This document shows positions 44,916 through 58,000 of a stretch of 64,000 nt of DNA, piece by piece (the first letter of the stretch is position 1; every line of letters starts with the position of its first letter). Source of the DNA: Bolinopsis microptera. Taxonomy: Eukaryota > Ctenophora > Tentaculata > Lobata > Bolinopsidae. A program made the position numbers and the translations under genes. The stretch covers positions 3,009,730 through 3,073,729 of the forward strand of contig NC_087079.1 in the NCBI RefSeq assembly GCF_026151205.1, read 5' to 3'. Under the pieces are notes generated by a model. The model had not been told where the DNA came from. It saw only the letters and a list, made by a program, of their open reading frames with translations, and did no database searches.

Positions 44916-46000
44916 GAGACATTATACTAACTTCCTTATACGGTCATATCACGTGATCGATACAGTTTTTCGCCAATATCTCGTCAGGAGAGCATTTTAA
45001 CCCTATGAGTATTGCTGAAAGCACAGTGTAAGGCCTACACGGACCGCCTCTAACTAGCCAATCCCTGTTTACATGCCGTGTAGCAGGGGACTAGAAAGAG
45101 CTAAACTAGTAAGCGGGGCATAGCCAATACACTATACTTCCATCATTGAGTATATTACCAACCAGAAGGAAAATTTCCTTGTGTTTGGAATCTACCAAGA
45201 CGAAAGTTGTACAATCCAGCGAAATTCCGAAGAATCATTCCAGTAGACTATGTCATGGGGGGAGATTCGGAATCAGCGTCCGAAAATACATCGATTGAAG
45301 TTGGTTACAACCATCGGGGGCCCTTTTAGAACAATCTCGAAGGTTGACTGTAGAGTGATTTAGCACGCTCGGGCTTGCTTATGCTAGGTTTGCCATGTTT
45401 TTATTGTCATGTTGCGAAAGGTATAGCACATCACCCGTCTAGACTCTAGATCTACCCTACTGTTGAATTTTAAGTGGTCCAAGTTTCAAGTTTTGTAGAC
45501 TCCAATATTGTTAAATTATTGGCGATGAAAATACTAAATGACCTGGTCATTATTGATATTCTGAAGGACTGAAACTTTTGGCTACCTTCTAGTAAGAAAC
45601 AAAACTCATTGGTAACTGTGAAACAATCTTAAAACGAGGAACCCATATTATAACAGTAAAATTACTGATAACAGATAAAGAAATCACGTGAAGAAATCCT
45701 GTAACTATCATATTAAAGCTTTAGAGATTAAAAGAGTCATACCATCGCCAGTCAACAGTTAAAATGTAAATAAATTAAAGTAATAATTTAGTAAGAAATC
45801 AGCTACCCCGTTTAATATTAAGAAACCATACAATAATTAACTTACTTATTAACCTACTTACTTAAAATTAAGTTAGCAGGTTGATCAGTAAGAAAAAGTC
45901 AGGTTTAAAAATATTGGTCAAAAATCCAGCTAAAAACTCATACTCCTTCCGCCCTATCTGAAATTTCATATCGGATTAAATTAACTACAAATCTACACAA

Positions 46001-49000
46001 TCAATGAGATTTAAACTGTTTCGCTTTCAACTTCTTATACTTCTCCTTCCTCTTTTCCCGCTTAGCCAAATTCACTTTAACCTTCTTTTTGGCGTGAGAC
46101 TCAGGGTTAGCAATGGCAGCAAGAGCGGTTTCTCTCTTTCTCTTCCTCTTTTTCTCTGACCGGGTCTTATCAGCGGTTATTAGAGCTTGAGACAAGGTCT
46201 CGTTACCAAGTCTGTCCCGAAGGAACGACATCACCTCGGTTGCCATATCACACACCGGACCTGGTAATGAGACAGGTTGTTTAGCAGGTATCCAAGAAAA
46301 CGTGTTCACTTATTGTGTAAGGAATTTAAAGTATCATGGAGAACTGCAACGTGGATGTGGAATAATTTGGTTAATAAATTAACTGACGGTCGGTTTTTAT
46401 AAAATAATATTATGTGGAGTAACCTCCACTTGTGGGAATATATTATAAAAATTAGTAGTACTTATAATTGATAAAAATCGAGAGAGAAAATCAACATAAA
46501 AACAGATAAAACCATTTGGGAGGGAAGTGTCGCCACCATAAATTTTATAACCTAATCAGTGTCTCCTAACGGGTAATTACTTCATAACTTAATTATTAAG
46601 TCAGGGAAATTTGTTCCTATCGGCCATCATTAACGTTCAAAAGTAGCAGAGAGGCGACAGAAGTTGCATCCTATTGAAATAGGCTCCTGTCGCAGAGAGG
46701 TGACAGAAGTCGCATCTTATTGAAACAAGCTAAAGCTCCCCCTGAATATTAATAATTCGATATAAACTTGCTGAGGTTACTTTAAGCGAACCGAGAACTA
46801 AACAAAATAAACTCAAATTTTAGACGCCAAAAGATTACAACAATCTATGAACACTGTTATTGTGTCTAATAATGAGAGCAAATAACTTTGTGGTAGTATC
46901 TGTCATGTCAGACAATTCACTGCACCGTTTAAAGAATATAAATTAACGAACAAAAACAGACAATTTAACGAACAAACTGACGAACAAACATTTACCTGTG
47001 CTGTTTTTGACTTCTCTGTGTACAGGTGCTACCAGTGCTGGCAGGTGGGGTGCCAGTACTTCTTTATCTACCGTGTTCACCACCGCTCCTACCCATTTTA
47101 GTATGATACCTGATAGAGGATAACACGTGTAGCTGAGAATAAGTGCGTACTCTATATCTCGAGACATTTGCTTAATTTTCTACTTTTACACATCTCAGGG
47201 CTATATACACGATTGTACACATTAGAATGTTTCAAAAAGTTGGAACTGCGCCACTAAAAATATCGTTAATTTGTCGAGTAGCGTAGCATCTGAGACAATA
47301 TTCTGTACCATATAATCGTAAGAAGTCCCCTAATCACTCGAGAGCAATGTTATCGGCATTTATGTTAATGAACTTCTGGTGAATCCAGGTATTAACATAC
47401 AGAATATGTAAAATTAATATTAGAATATGTAAGATAAATCGTCAGATTTCTGGTTCATACCAGCTGGGCTTTGTCGTGCCACCCTGCTAGATTATATAAC
47501 GCTAAAACTTTTCCGGTTCTGGTAAAATTCACATTTGCAGTAATCAGATTCTCTAGATTACATTGTCCTGTTAACCTCGTGAATACAGTCTCGAGAAATC
47601 AACCCTAGTTTTATTTCTGACTTGAAAGTTGAAACTTTCCAAAATGTTTCTCCTATTCGTTCTCACAATCTGCATAGTATCTCCCGTTGCTAAAACAGTG
47701 GACAGAAAGTACACTGCCCTGCAGTTTGGGACCACTGTAAGAGACTACATAAGCTTCAGCCACAATATGTCCCCGTTCCGTAATGCTTTAACCCTGTGTA
47801 CCTGGATTAAGAGAGTGCACACCTCATCCTCCTACCCAGTCGTGTTTCATTACCAAACCAGCTCTACTGCTTTCGAGATACTGACTGGATCTGACGGGGA
47901 ATACAACAGAGTACTAGGTGATACGGTTTTAGAGAACTCACACAGTAAATTCAATACCCCGGCCGGAGAATGGTTCCATTATTGTCTGACTTGGTCCTCC
48001 TCCTCACGGAGTATTCAGATCTACCTGGACGGGGAACTAGCAGCTAGTGGCCAGACTTCATCCGGGAACTGGAGAGAACTACACTCTAGCGGGACTGTGT
48101 GGTTTAATAGACTGGTAAACTACGGTAGTAGTTGGATATTTGGTGGTCAGTTGTACAGATTTAATCTGTATAATGAAATCCTCAGCTCGGGTACGATAAA
48201 AAGAATATCAGACGGAGGTTTGTGTGCTGAAGTAGAGGAGACTATTGGTAGTAGAACACTTCGCTGGGAGGACGTACTGGAAAAGGCAAGATCTGGGTCT
48301 GTGGTTGAAGTTACTGCGTGTGATATGGGATATATACGAGAATTCAAGGAGAGTCAGCTTGAAAAAAAAGATGTGAAACTTAATGCGATGAGAGAAGAAT
48401 TGATTACAGTCACCAAAAAACTGGATAGCACACAAGAAGAGTTACAAACAGTAACAGGTCGACTGGAGTCTGTAACTGGCAGGTGTAACCGGACTGAAGA
48501 TGAGCTTAGTAGGACTAGAGAAAGCCTGGAGTCTGTAACTGGCAGATGTAACCAGACTGAAGATGAGCTTAGTAGGACTAGAGAAAGCCTGGAGACTGTA
48601 ACCACCAGATCTAACCGGACTGAAGATGAGCTTAGTAGGACTAGAGAAAGCCTGGAGTCTGTAACTGGCAGATGTAACCAGACTGAAGATGAGCTTAGTA
48701 GGACTAGAGAAAGCCTGGAGACTGTAACCACCAGATCTAACCGGACTGAAGATGAGCTGATTAGGACTAGAGAAAGCCTGGAGTCTGTAACTGGCAGGTG
48801 TAACCGGACTGAAGATGAGCTGATTAGGACTAGAGAAAGCCTGGAGTCTGTAACTGGCAGGTGTAACCGGACTGAAGATGAGCTGAATAGGACTAGAGAA
48901 AGCCTGGAGTCTGTAACTGGCAGGTGTAACCGGACTGAAGATGAGCTGATTAGGACTAGAGAAAGCCTGGAGTCTGTAACTGGCAGGTGTAACCGGACTG

Positions 49001-52000
49001 AAGATGAGCTTAGTAGGACTAGAGAAAGCCTGGAGTCTGTAACTGGCAGGTGTAACCAGACTGAAGATGAGCTTAGTAGGACTAGAAAAAGCCTGGAGAC
49101 TGTAACCACCAGATCTAACCGGACTGAAGATGAGATGAATAGGACTAAAGAAAGCCTGGAGTCTGTAACTGGCAGGTGTAACCGGACTGAAGATGAGCTT
49201 AGTAGGACTAGAAAAAGCCTGGAGACTGTAACCACCAGATCTAACCGGACTGAAGATGAGCTGAATAGGACTAGAGAAAGCCTGGAGACTGTAACCACCA
49301 GATCTAACCGGACTGAAGATGAGCTGAATAGGACTAGAGAAAGCCTGGAGTCTGTAACTGGCAGGTGTAACCGGACTGAAGATGAGCTTAGTAGGACTAG
49401 AAAAAGCCTGGAGACTGTAACCACCAGATCTAACCTGACTGAAGAAGAGCTGAACACATGCTCTGTAGAATTGACGGACACTAAATCTCAGTTGAAAGGG
49501 GCGATAAAGTTCAGTAATATAACTATGTGGGACATTCTATATACAGAATCGTTCTATCATAAAATATTTACTGGGCAACTACTTGATGATTTGAAGTCTT
49601 GGTCATGGGATTTACTGGGTGAGATATATAGAATTATTGTAGCCAACTATCCAGTGTTATATGTTCCTACTTAATATATTTGTCCAGAATCAAGCAATTA
49701 TTCAAATGACCACGACACTTATGTCTGCAAGTTTCACCCATGCAATTGTTATTTTGTTATCTAAGTTTAAACAATCAATCAATCCGAAGTATTGTGAAAA
49801 CTTGTTCATTTCAGAGGAATTCGTTGGAGTAAACGTCACAGAGGGAGTTATAAATCACTTACAGAAACATGATGTTGGTAAGGCGGAATGTGGCGCCCAG
49901 ATTAGCGACATTCTAAACATGTGGGGTAAGCAAATTTCTTTAAGCTCAATGTTTTCACCGAAGATTTGATTTCATATCTCAACCTTACATTATTTGTAAA
50001 TAGTGGGGTCAGCTATATTTTTCTATCACGTGAACCCTATTTTAAAACTTATCCGTGTCTCTTATTTAATATAACGAGTTCTATATGTCACAACTTTTAG
50101 TCGGTAACATGATTTAATTAAGTTCCAACAAGCCATCGATCTTCAGTTATCAGTTCAATTTAAAATTAATTTCAGACGAATTTATCGGTGTTAAGATGAC
50201 CAGAGGTATTATCCAACATTTCAAAGAAAATCACAATGACGATCCTTGTGACGATTAGTGGTAAAGAAAGCTCCGGTAACCAAGCCATCTTATACTTTCA
50301 TAAACGCCAAATTCTTAAACTTGTTGATTAAGTTTGACATTTATTTCGTGATTCATTAAATTTTTCTTCATCTTTATTAACCAATCTTTACTGTGTATCT
50401 TGGTAACGAATTTAAAAAATGTAATTATTAAAGTAAATTTAATAATGAAAGTGTACGTGAGGTAGTCCCATTTTGCATGCCCTAATGTTTAAAATCTCTT
50501 AAACAAATCCGTGACTTCATATTTTACCTATAAAATACTAATTTATGTTTTACATTACAGAGATAAAAGTGCTACCTCGCTTGAGAGTGTTGGTTGGATC
50601 TTGAGAAGACTCAATACTAGCGACCACCACCAGACGGTGAATCAGATCATGTGTAGATAACAATCCTTCTTCAGTGTTATCTGGGAGGATAGATTGAAAC
50701 TTGATGTGAATCACATGCTATTGTTAGGAACAGATTTAACTTTTTAGATATTATCATGAACTAATATTTTAATTGATTACATATTTTTTCTTTAAACCAA
50801 TGTCGCCTGGCATGGTTATCAACAGGGGGAAATTATTTGAAATTTTACTCAAAAAGGAGTATTATGATTAATTTATTTTGAAACATAAAATAAATGTTAA
50901 CACTGTTAGCCACTCAAACTAATAAATTTAAAAAGAAAATGTTTCATTTCTAAGCTTGCGGCAGAGTGAGACGTTGCCACCATTTGATAAGAATATGCTG
51001 CTCTATGATCTTATGATGAACACCGTCATCAATAAATATTTGATAACCAGAATTAGTTCATAAAAATAATTTATAGAATTAATTAATACAGAATTATTAA
51101 TACAGAATTAACTAATACAGAATTAATTAATATAGAATTAATTTATAGAATTAATTAATAAAACTCCTCTGCAAACCATCCGGGGAGAAAAGCAGAGCAG
51201 AAGTGAGCCACACCACATTCTTAACAATCTGTAGCGCGTGATCAGGGAGCACATTGGTAGATTTGAGTTGCAGTAAACACAGCTTTATCAGCTCGTCCAC
51301 CTGAACAAGAGTAGGGATACGTTACTAAAAACTAAATAATTTAGTAGGAAATATGTTTTTTGTGGTTAATAAAATTGATAATTATAACAATAAATTAAGT
51401 AAAATTGTTTCCAAAATGTAACCTTGTGTCTGGGGTTGACTCCTAGAATCTGACTGGAAGGAGCTGCTGTAAGTACAGTTCTACAGTTGTGTCCAGACAG
51501 GAGATGTCCGAGAAGTTGGCATCCAGCCAGTCTGACCCACTGGTGAGGATAGGACATCAACTCTTGTAGCCGATCTGGGGAGGTAGGGGTTATTTGATTC
51601 GGGGACCAGTTTAACTGTTCAATATGCGCGATTATCTACACTTTTAAGTGAGTCAGAAAGGATTACAGAGATATGTTAAGTTTACTCCAGTTTTATCAAA
51701 GAATGTTATTTTAAATTGATTTATAACTTTACAGTTTACAGCACTAACCGTACACGGAGATAGGAAGGGCTGACATGTTATTTAACTTCAGGAGGGTCAG
51801 GACACCCGTGTAAACTATCTGAGGAGAGAAATGAGGTTAAATCGAGTAAAAATACAGTAAAAATGAAGTTTGAGGTTATTCATGTACATTAAAAAGAGGT
51901 CAAAACTTTCTTGGATGGTTCAAATTTTAAATCCGCTTGAATTGTGTGGTTGTATCGCCAGCGGACTAGCGGACTAGTGTACTAGCGGACTAGCGGACTA

Positions 52001-55000
52001 GTGTACTAGCGGACTAGTGTACTAGCGGACAAGCGGACTAGCGGACTAGCGGACTAGCGTACCAGCGTACCAGCGTACTAGTGTACTAGCGTACTAGCGT
52101 ACCAGTAAAGTTAAACTTGGCTGGAAACTAAAAGCTACCTGGTCCCTGGTGGAGGTAGCGTTATCCTCCTTTCCCTCCCATACACTAAACGTGTTCACAA
52201 CACCTACCAACTGCTCTATCAGCACTGAAACAAGTTATATTTTAATATTCATTAACACTAAAACAGGATATGTTGTTTTAATTAACCAACCAGACACCAG
52301 TATATCAACTCCTCAGAGATACACAAAGTTAAAGAAGTACCTGCGGCACGTTTGGTAGTGAGATGTTTAGAAAGAGAGTCCATCAGCAGGACTGCTAGGT
52401 ATTTGTGTTTCAGCTGAAAATACATTACAACCGTAAGGGTTTGAACGAAGATACAATTCATGATCAATGGCTCTAATTTAACAACTTTAATAAATTAGCG
52501 CAACAGGTTAAAACAAATATAAGAATAAGGTGAGGTAACACCAGTCAGGCAACCTTCTTATCAGCTAGCCAGGCAGCAGTCAGACTCCAGACCTTTTCTC
52601 TCAGGTTATCATTTCCTGCTCTGCTGACCAGATCCGCTACAGTTATACCCGCACCTAAAATCAAACATTATTTGTGAGCTTGATTTGAATTTCTACATCA
52701 GAATTGATTATGTGTTTACTCCGGTAAAAATGGATGGTAATGAAATGGATGCCCACCTTGCTTTGGGTGACTATGTACGAGGTGAGAGTATCCACTAGAA
52801 GGATCTCTTTGAACTAGATTTATGAATTATGCTTTATTTCCAAAGCCTTTATTTGGTCAGACATAACGCATGCGTTGGAGGTCTCAGCGTTTACATTATG
52901 TCCGCCCAAATTATAGTCCAGCTACCATGTACGTTCTAAGAAATGTTTGCGTTCATATTGAAGTTCGCCCAAAATTATTTCCGTCCACATAATTTCCGCC
53001 CAAATAAGGTCCGATAAGGTGGAAAATACATTTCAACTAGGAGGTCGAATACCTGGACTGTGTGGTATAAAATAGGTGATATCCTAGATTTTACGTTATA
53101 CTCCAGTAGCAGGGAGGAGTTGAGTAGGCACTTCAATGTATAGAGTTTTTTTGCTGCTGAATCGGGTTAAATACATAGTTCATTGGTAACTCAAATCAAC
53201 GAGCGCCGCATGTTGTGTTGCTAGTCCCAACCCTGTGGGGCCACGCCCATATTTCACATTCAGCTTCTGAAGGTCTTAGAGACTTAAAATTGGGCTTAAA
53301 ATGACCGCAATGCACATGTTTATATTATTATGTGAAGGTCATGAAGGCCCAAAATGCTTATTTTTGGAAAAATTCAGAAAAACCGATTTTCACTGGGGTG
53401 CGAGTAAAAAAATATAATCTAGATACATTTTGTAGAAATATAATGTATTTGCAGTGCTAAGTTAGATATCATATATTTGTTAAATATTCAATTTGATCGG
53501 CTCATGTCCCATGATGATGTGAAATTGATCTCAAATCATATCATCCGACACCAAATATGACATAACTCATGACATGATCTTAAATTTTGCCATCAGACCC
53601 TCTTTACATCAAAATATTGATCCTGCTCAAAATTGTGGGTCTGTGAAGGTCAGAGGCAATTTAGAATCATGATTTAAGTTCGTTTCATGTGAAATTTTTA
53701 TAAATCGGTAAAATGGAGTACGCTTGAATTTTACAAAAGTCTTTACTTTTGATTATACACCGTGCAGCACTAATTAGTTCATGAACAATGTTATATAATA
53801 ATTTGCTCCTTATCTTAACCAATTTTCCGGGTAATGCCTAATTTTCATTTAAAATTTTTAACACGGTTAAAAATTTACAACTTGGCAGCTTTAGCCACAA
53901 TTTAACTGCAATTTAATATTGAATCTAAGAAAGTTGTATAATTTAATTTAGTCCCACTCTGAACCCCTGACCTTTAACTGGTAGTCAATTTAACCCAAAA
54001 TGAGCAGGAAAAAAACTGCACTGACAAAGAATATACAAAATAAGAAAATAAAAGAACTAAGAAATGATCGGAATTCCTTTTTCTTAGAAATAATCAAACC
54101 ACACCCCGGCCAGTATCTCGCCTAGATCAAAGGTGCTCTCGCCGCCCAGTAAGTTTTAGAAAGCGGTCCATTGTTCAATAACAAGCAAAACACAAATCAA
54201 TAACTATAGATCGTTTGTGACAATTATCTGATAAGATTCGCACTTTAGTTCGACAACTTAAGTTCGCCAGAAATCAACCCTGTCGAACTTCGGTACGTGT
54301 CGAACTCTAGTTCGACAAATAGTATCTGCTTGTGATCCAATAACTATTGCCGTGTCCTTATCGTAGCATCACAGGGTTCAATGACAAGTGCACGAAATCA
54401 GAAATTTCAAAACGTTTAGGTAATTTTTAGACAATTTTCTGCCATCTAGCAACCAGCATAACAGTTGGAAATTTCAGAACCTTTGAGTATAATTTTAATT
54501 CTCCTGTTTGGTTCCGGTCTAGTAAACATGAAAATAGATTGATATCGTTTGTGATTATATCTAGTGTGGTATATGGTCAATATTTATATAGCGTACTCTA
54601 TAATCTAGATCCATAAAACGGAGTAGGAGTTACCTGGGGTACCAAGATAGCCTTTTATTTGTCCACTTAGTCTAACATTGTACTAACTAACAATTGAGTC
54701 TGAGGTCAGTAAGACACCAACTTGTAGTGGTCAATTGTCTCAATCAGCTCCCAATAAGATTACATAATGTGCACATATTACTCATAGTATTAGTTATACA
54801 GCATGAGATAAGTGAAAAGCAAAATAAGTGGAAAGCAAAATAAGTGGTCAAGTTTATGTCTAGTGGTCAAGTTTTATATGTCTAGTGGTCAACTTTATGT
54901 CTAGTGGTCAAATTTATGCCTATAGTGGTCAAGTTTTAGGGACGTTTTAGGCTGACAAGGTTACGTCAGCAGGCGGGTTAAGAAATGCTTGTGAAACTAG

Positions 55001-58000
55001 ATTCCTAGAAACCACTTTTCTCTACACTAAAACTATAACCAGTAGGCGTTATAACGTATATCGTATATCGTATAGTTATAATAATCGTAACTTTAATTAT
55101 CTAATACAAAACCTCAGCTCGCTCAGGTATGATCAGCGTGGTATGATGGACTTTGATACTTTGATCTAGTATCTTCATTCTTCATGTATAATGTTAGATG
55201 ACTGATGATAGCCACTTGGCATCTAGGCTGATAAAGTTCAGAAATTGAAACCTCAGTCAGTGAAATAATAGAGTTAGAGGATCAGCATCAGTCTTAATCA
55301 GAAGGGTACAAAATCATCATTTATCATTATATTAGAATCATGCGACATCAAGATCCAGTACCAAATAGCGTACACTCAACCATACTGCCACTCTTTAGAC
55401 TGGAGATATCCGAAATAACTTAAAATTCGTGCCATCTTTAATCTTAATTTGTCCAATGTTTTGAAATCAAAATATTACTAATAACCAAGTGTGTTATCAA
55501 CTGCTTTGAACCTTCTGTAATCTGTATTGATACCTTATTGGTTTAGGATATAATTCAGTTAAAAAATTTCCGGGGGCTGAGCCCCCGGCCTCTTCGCTCG
55601 CGGCGGTAAAAAACTCTATACATTGAAGTGCACACTCAACTCCTCCCTGCTACTGGAGTATTAGTAATTGATCAATAGTCCAGAAAACCACCTAAAATTG
55701 AAGTATCATCCACAATAAAAATATAGATTAATATATTTTATCTGGATCTATATCTTCTTTACCCTGACGATTACAAAGTAAACCCTAAAAAGGCACCCAC
55801 CTTTCCTACACTCAGCATCCTCATCTGACACCAGCATCGTGGACAGTGACAAGAAAACCACAAGGAAATATTCTTTAAGAAGATCGGGAGGAAGTTTGGA
55901 GACGAGCATACCAAGGAGCTCGAGGGCGGACATTCTCCCATCCTTGTGGGTGTATTCCAGCTGTTTTGTCAGGGACACAACGTAGCTTCGGAGCTTCTTA
56001 CCCAGGGGGTAGTGGAGAAGGTAGTGGAGGAATACTTGCCGGGATTGGGTCCGGACAAAGTCAGACTGTCCCACCACGCTCATCTCGAATACTCGCTCCT
56101 GAGGGTTATTTTTATCAGTGGTGCTGTTTTGTATCTGACCTTGTCTCTATGCAAAATGGTATGAAATTGAATTCATTTCGAGTTAATTTTTTCATATTAT
56201 AATGAAAAGAAGTGCATATTTGGACATTTGGACATAATATACTCATTACTTATAGCCTATAATGTTCGTTTAAAACTCAAATTTACAAAAATCCAAACTT
56301 ACCAACAACGCAGGGATCTCGGGTAACACAATGTCTCGTGTTAAAATGGACTTGAGCAGGGAGAAGGCGGTGGCTTGTCTATTTCTGTTGTGGATATCAT
56401 CTGCTATGTACTGTAACAGTGTCTTAACCTGGTTGAGTCGTTATTATTATTATTGAGTTACGTGATTTGGTGTTTCTTTCATTTAAGTTTCTGATTGTTT
56501 CTGAATAGACTCAGTGAAGATCAAATGGAAATAAATAGTTGAATAACGTATCGAAAATTATTTGTTATATAGTAGTGTTGAAAGTATTAAAAAGTGTCTT
56601 AACCTCTAGCTCTGACAGGGAGTAGTCTTTGTACTCTCGCAAGATAACGGTTAAGATTTTGAAGGAGGAGAAGATGAGCTCCAACATGTGACCAGAGTTT
56701 GTGGACCTGCGAGGGTTGAAGCAGTTAGTTTTAGTGACTGCCATGTGAACAGACAGATATAATGATATTGTTTTTTTGTTGTTGTAGCTAGGATTGATTT
56801 TAAGTAAATAAATGAAGTCGTAAATCGATTTTTAAAATATCGAATTCTTTATTTAATTTGAGATAGTAAAGACTTCAAAACTGTAACACCATACCTGGAA
56901 TTATTCCTGAGCACATGAAAAGAAAACTTGGTCAGCTCAGTAACATTTTCACAAAGCCTAGGCAGTAGAACATTCTGCTCGAACAGCTGTGAGAAACACC
57001 GCACAGCCAACACTTGAGTCTTGACATCAGAAGAGGCCAGGCACTCTGTTAGAGAACCTACAAAAGGGTCCAGGAGCTCCCCGTGCTCCTTAGTCGTCAC
57101 CACACCTCGCTTCAGAAGAGTTGACAGGATCTGCAGGGAGAACTGGTGGAGAAGGTGGATGTTGGACGTTTTTATCAGCTTAGGTTTTACACCGTCCCGC
57201 TTCGGAGCTTCCGGTATCTCGTAGATATCAGTCTTCTCTGGTGCGATCAACCCAGAGGTTCTCCGAGTTTTCTCAATAGCAATACTGTCGTTGAGGAGTC
57301 TGTAACAGAAGACCATGGATACGGTGGGGGTGATGAGAGGGTTCTTGAGGAGACCAGACACCATGCATTTTAGCAGGTCTTCTAGCTTTATAATTGTCTT
57401 GCTCCTTCTTGTCTCCAGTACCATCTGAGGGGAGGGTGCTGTATTATCGGAGAGGGTGCTGTATTATTAGGCAACGATATGATAAAAGGAGGAGCATCGA
57501 GTTAAAGAGTCCACAAACAAATAGTGGGGCTTAATGCCAAATAAGGATCAAGTGCACAAATTTCACATTCTTCAAAGCTCTACAATCTCCTCAAAACCCT
57601 TGTCATATAACCGAGCTTAACGAACCCTCTTAACAGGGTCCATGAGGAGTTCCAACTGAGAGACTGCCACCACAGTAGCACACATCTCCAGACACTGGGA
57701 ACTATAGCACTTCTTAGCTTCAGGCAGGGTGTTCTTCTTGTCGTGGCCTCTGTCTCTGTCAGCTGCTGTCCTGCCCACTAGCCCGTCTACACAAATCTGG
57801 GGTGGACGGGGTATGTTTTATAAAATAATGCAAAAAATGGGCACATTATTGTTACAAACAACAATTGTCGAACTTAACGAATTTTCTCAAGATCAGATTT
57901 CATGAAAAATGCCGGATTGTTTTTCGAAACCTAGATTCGCAGATTTAAAAAAAAGTTGAAGCCGGATTGGACACCTAGTTTATACATTAGCGACAAGAGA

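Larger units (their letters stand above)
42110..46000. other. Intergenic, repeat-rich
   Basis: Apart from the LINE remnant at 43,085-43,290 and copies of repeat families B and C, I see no gene. Segments 43,785-43,850 and 44,345-44,465 share GCCATG.G.CTACGCGTACTGCGTGACG and GCGCGCTACTGCAA.CGA; the second carries a 36-bp insertion. The forward open frames at 44,117-44,790 fall on this repeat and are not convincing. Short TTAGGG-type repeats lie near 44,860-44,915. Confidence 0.5.

Noticed and set aside
48354-49481. 375-residue minus-strand open frame of Ser/Val/Leu repeats
   Set aside because: It is the antisense of the 63-bp coding repeat. A period divisible by 3 keeps all frames open; the plus frame has the signal peptide and LamG domain.
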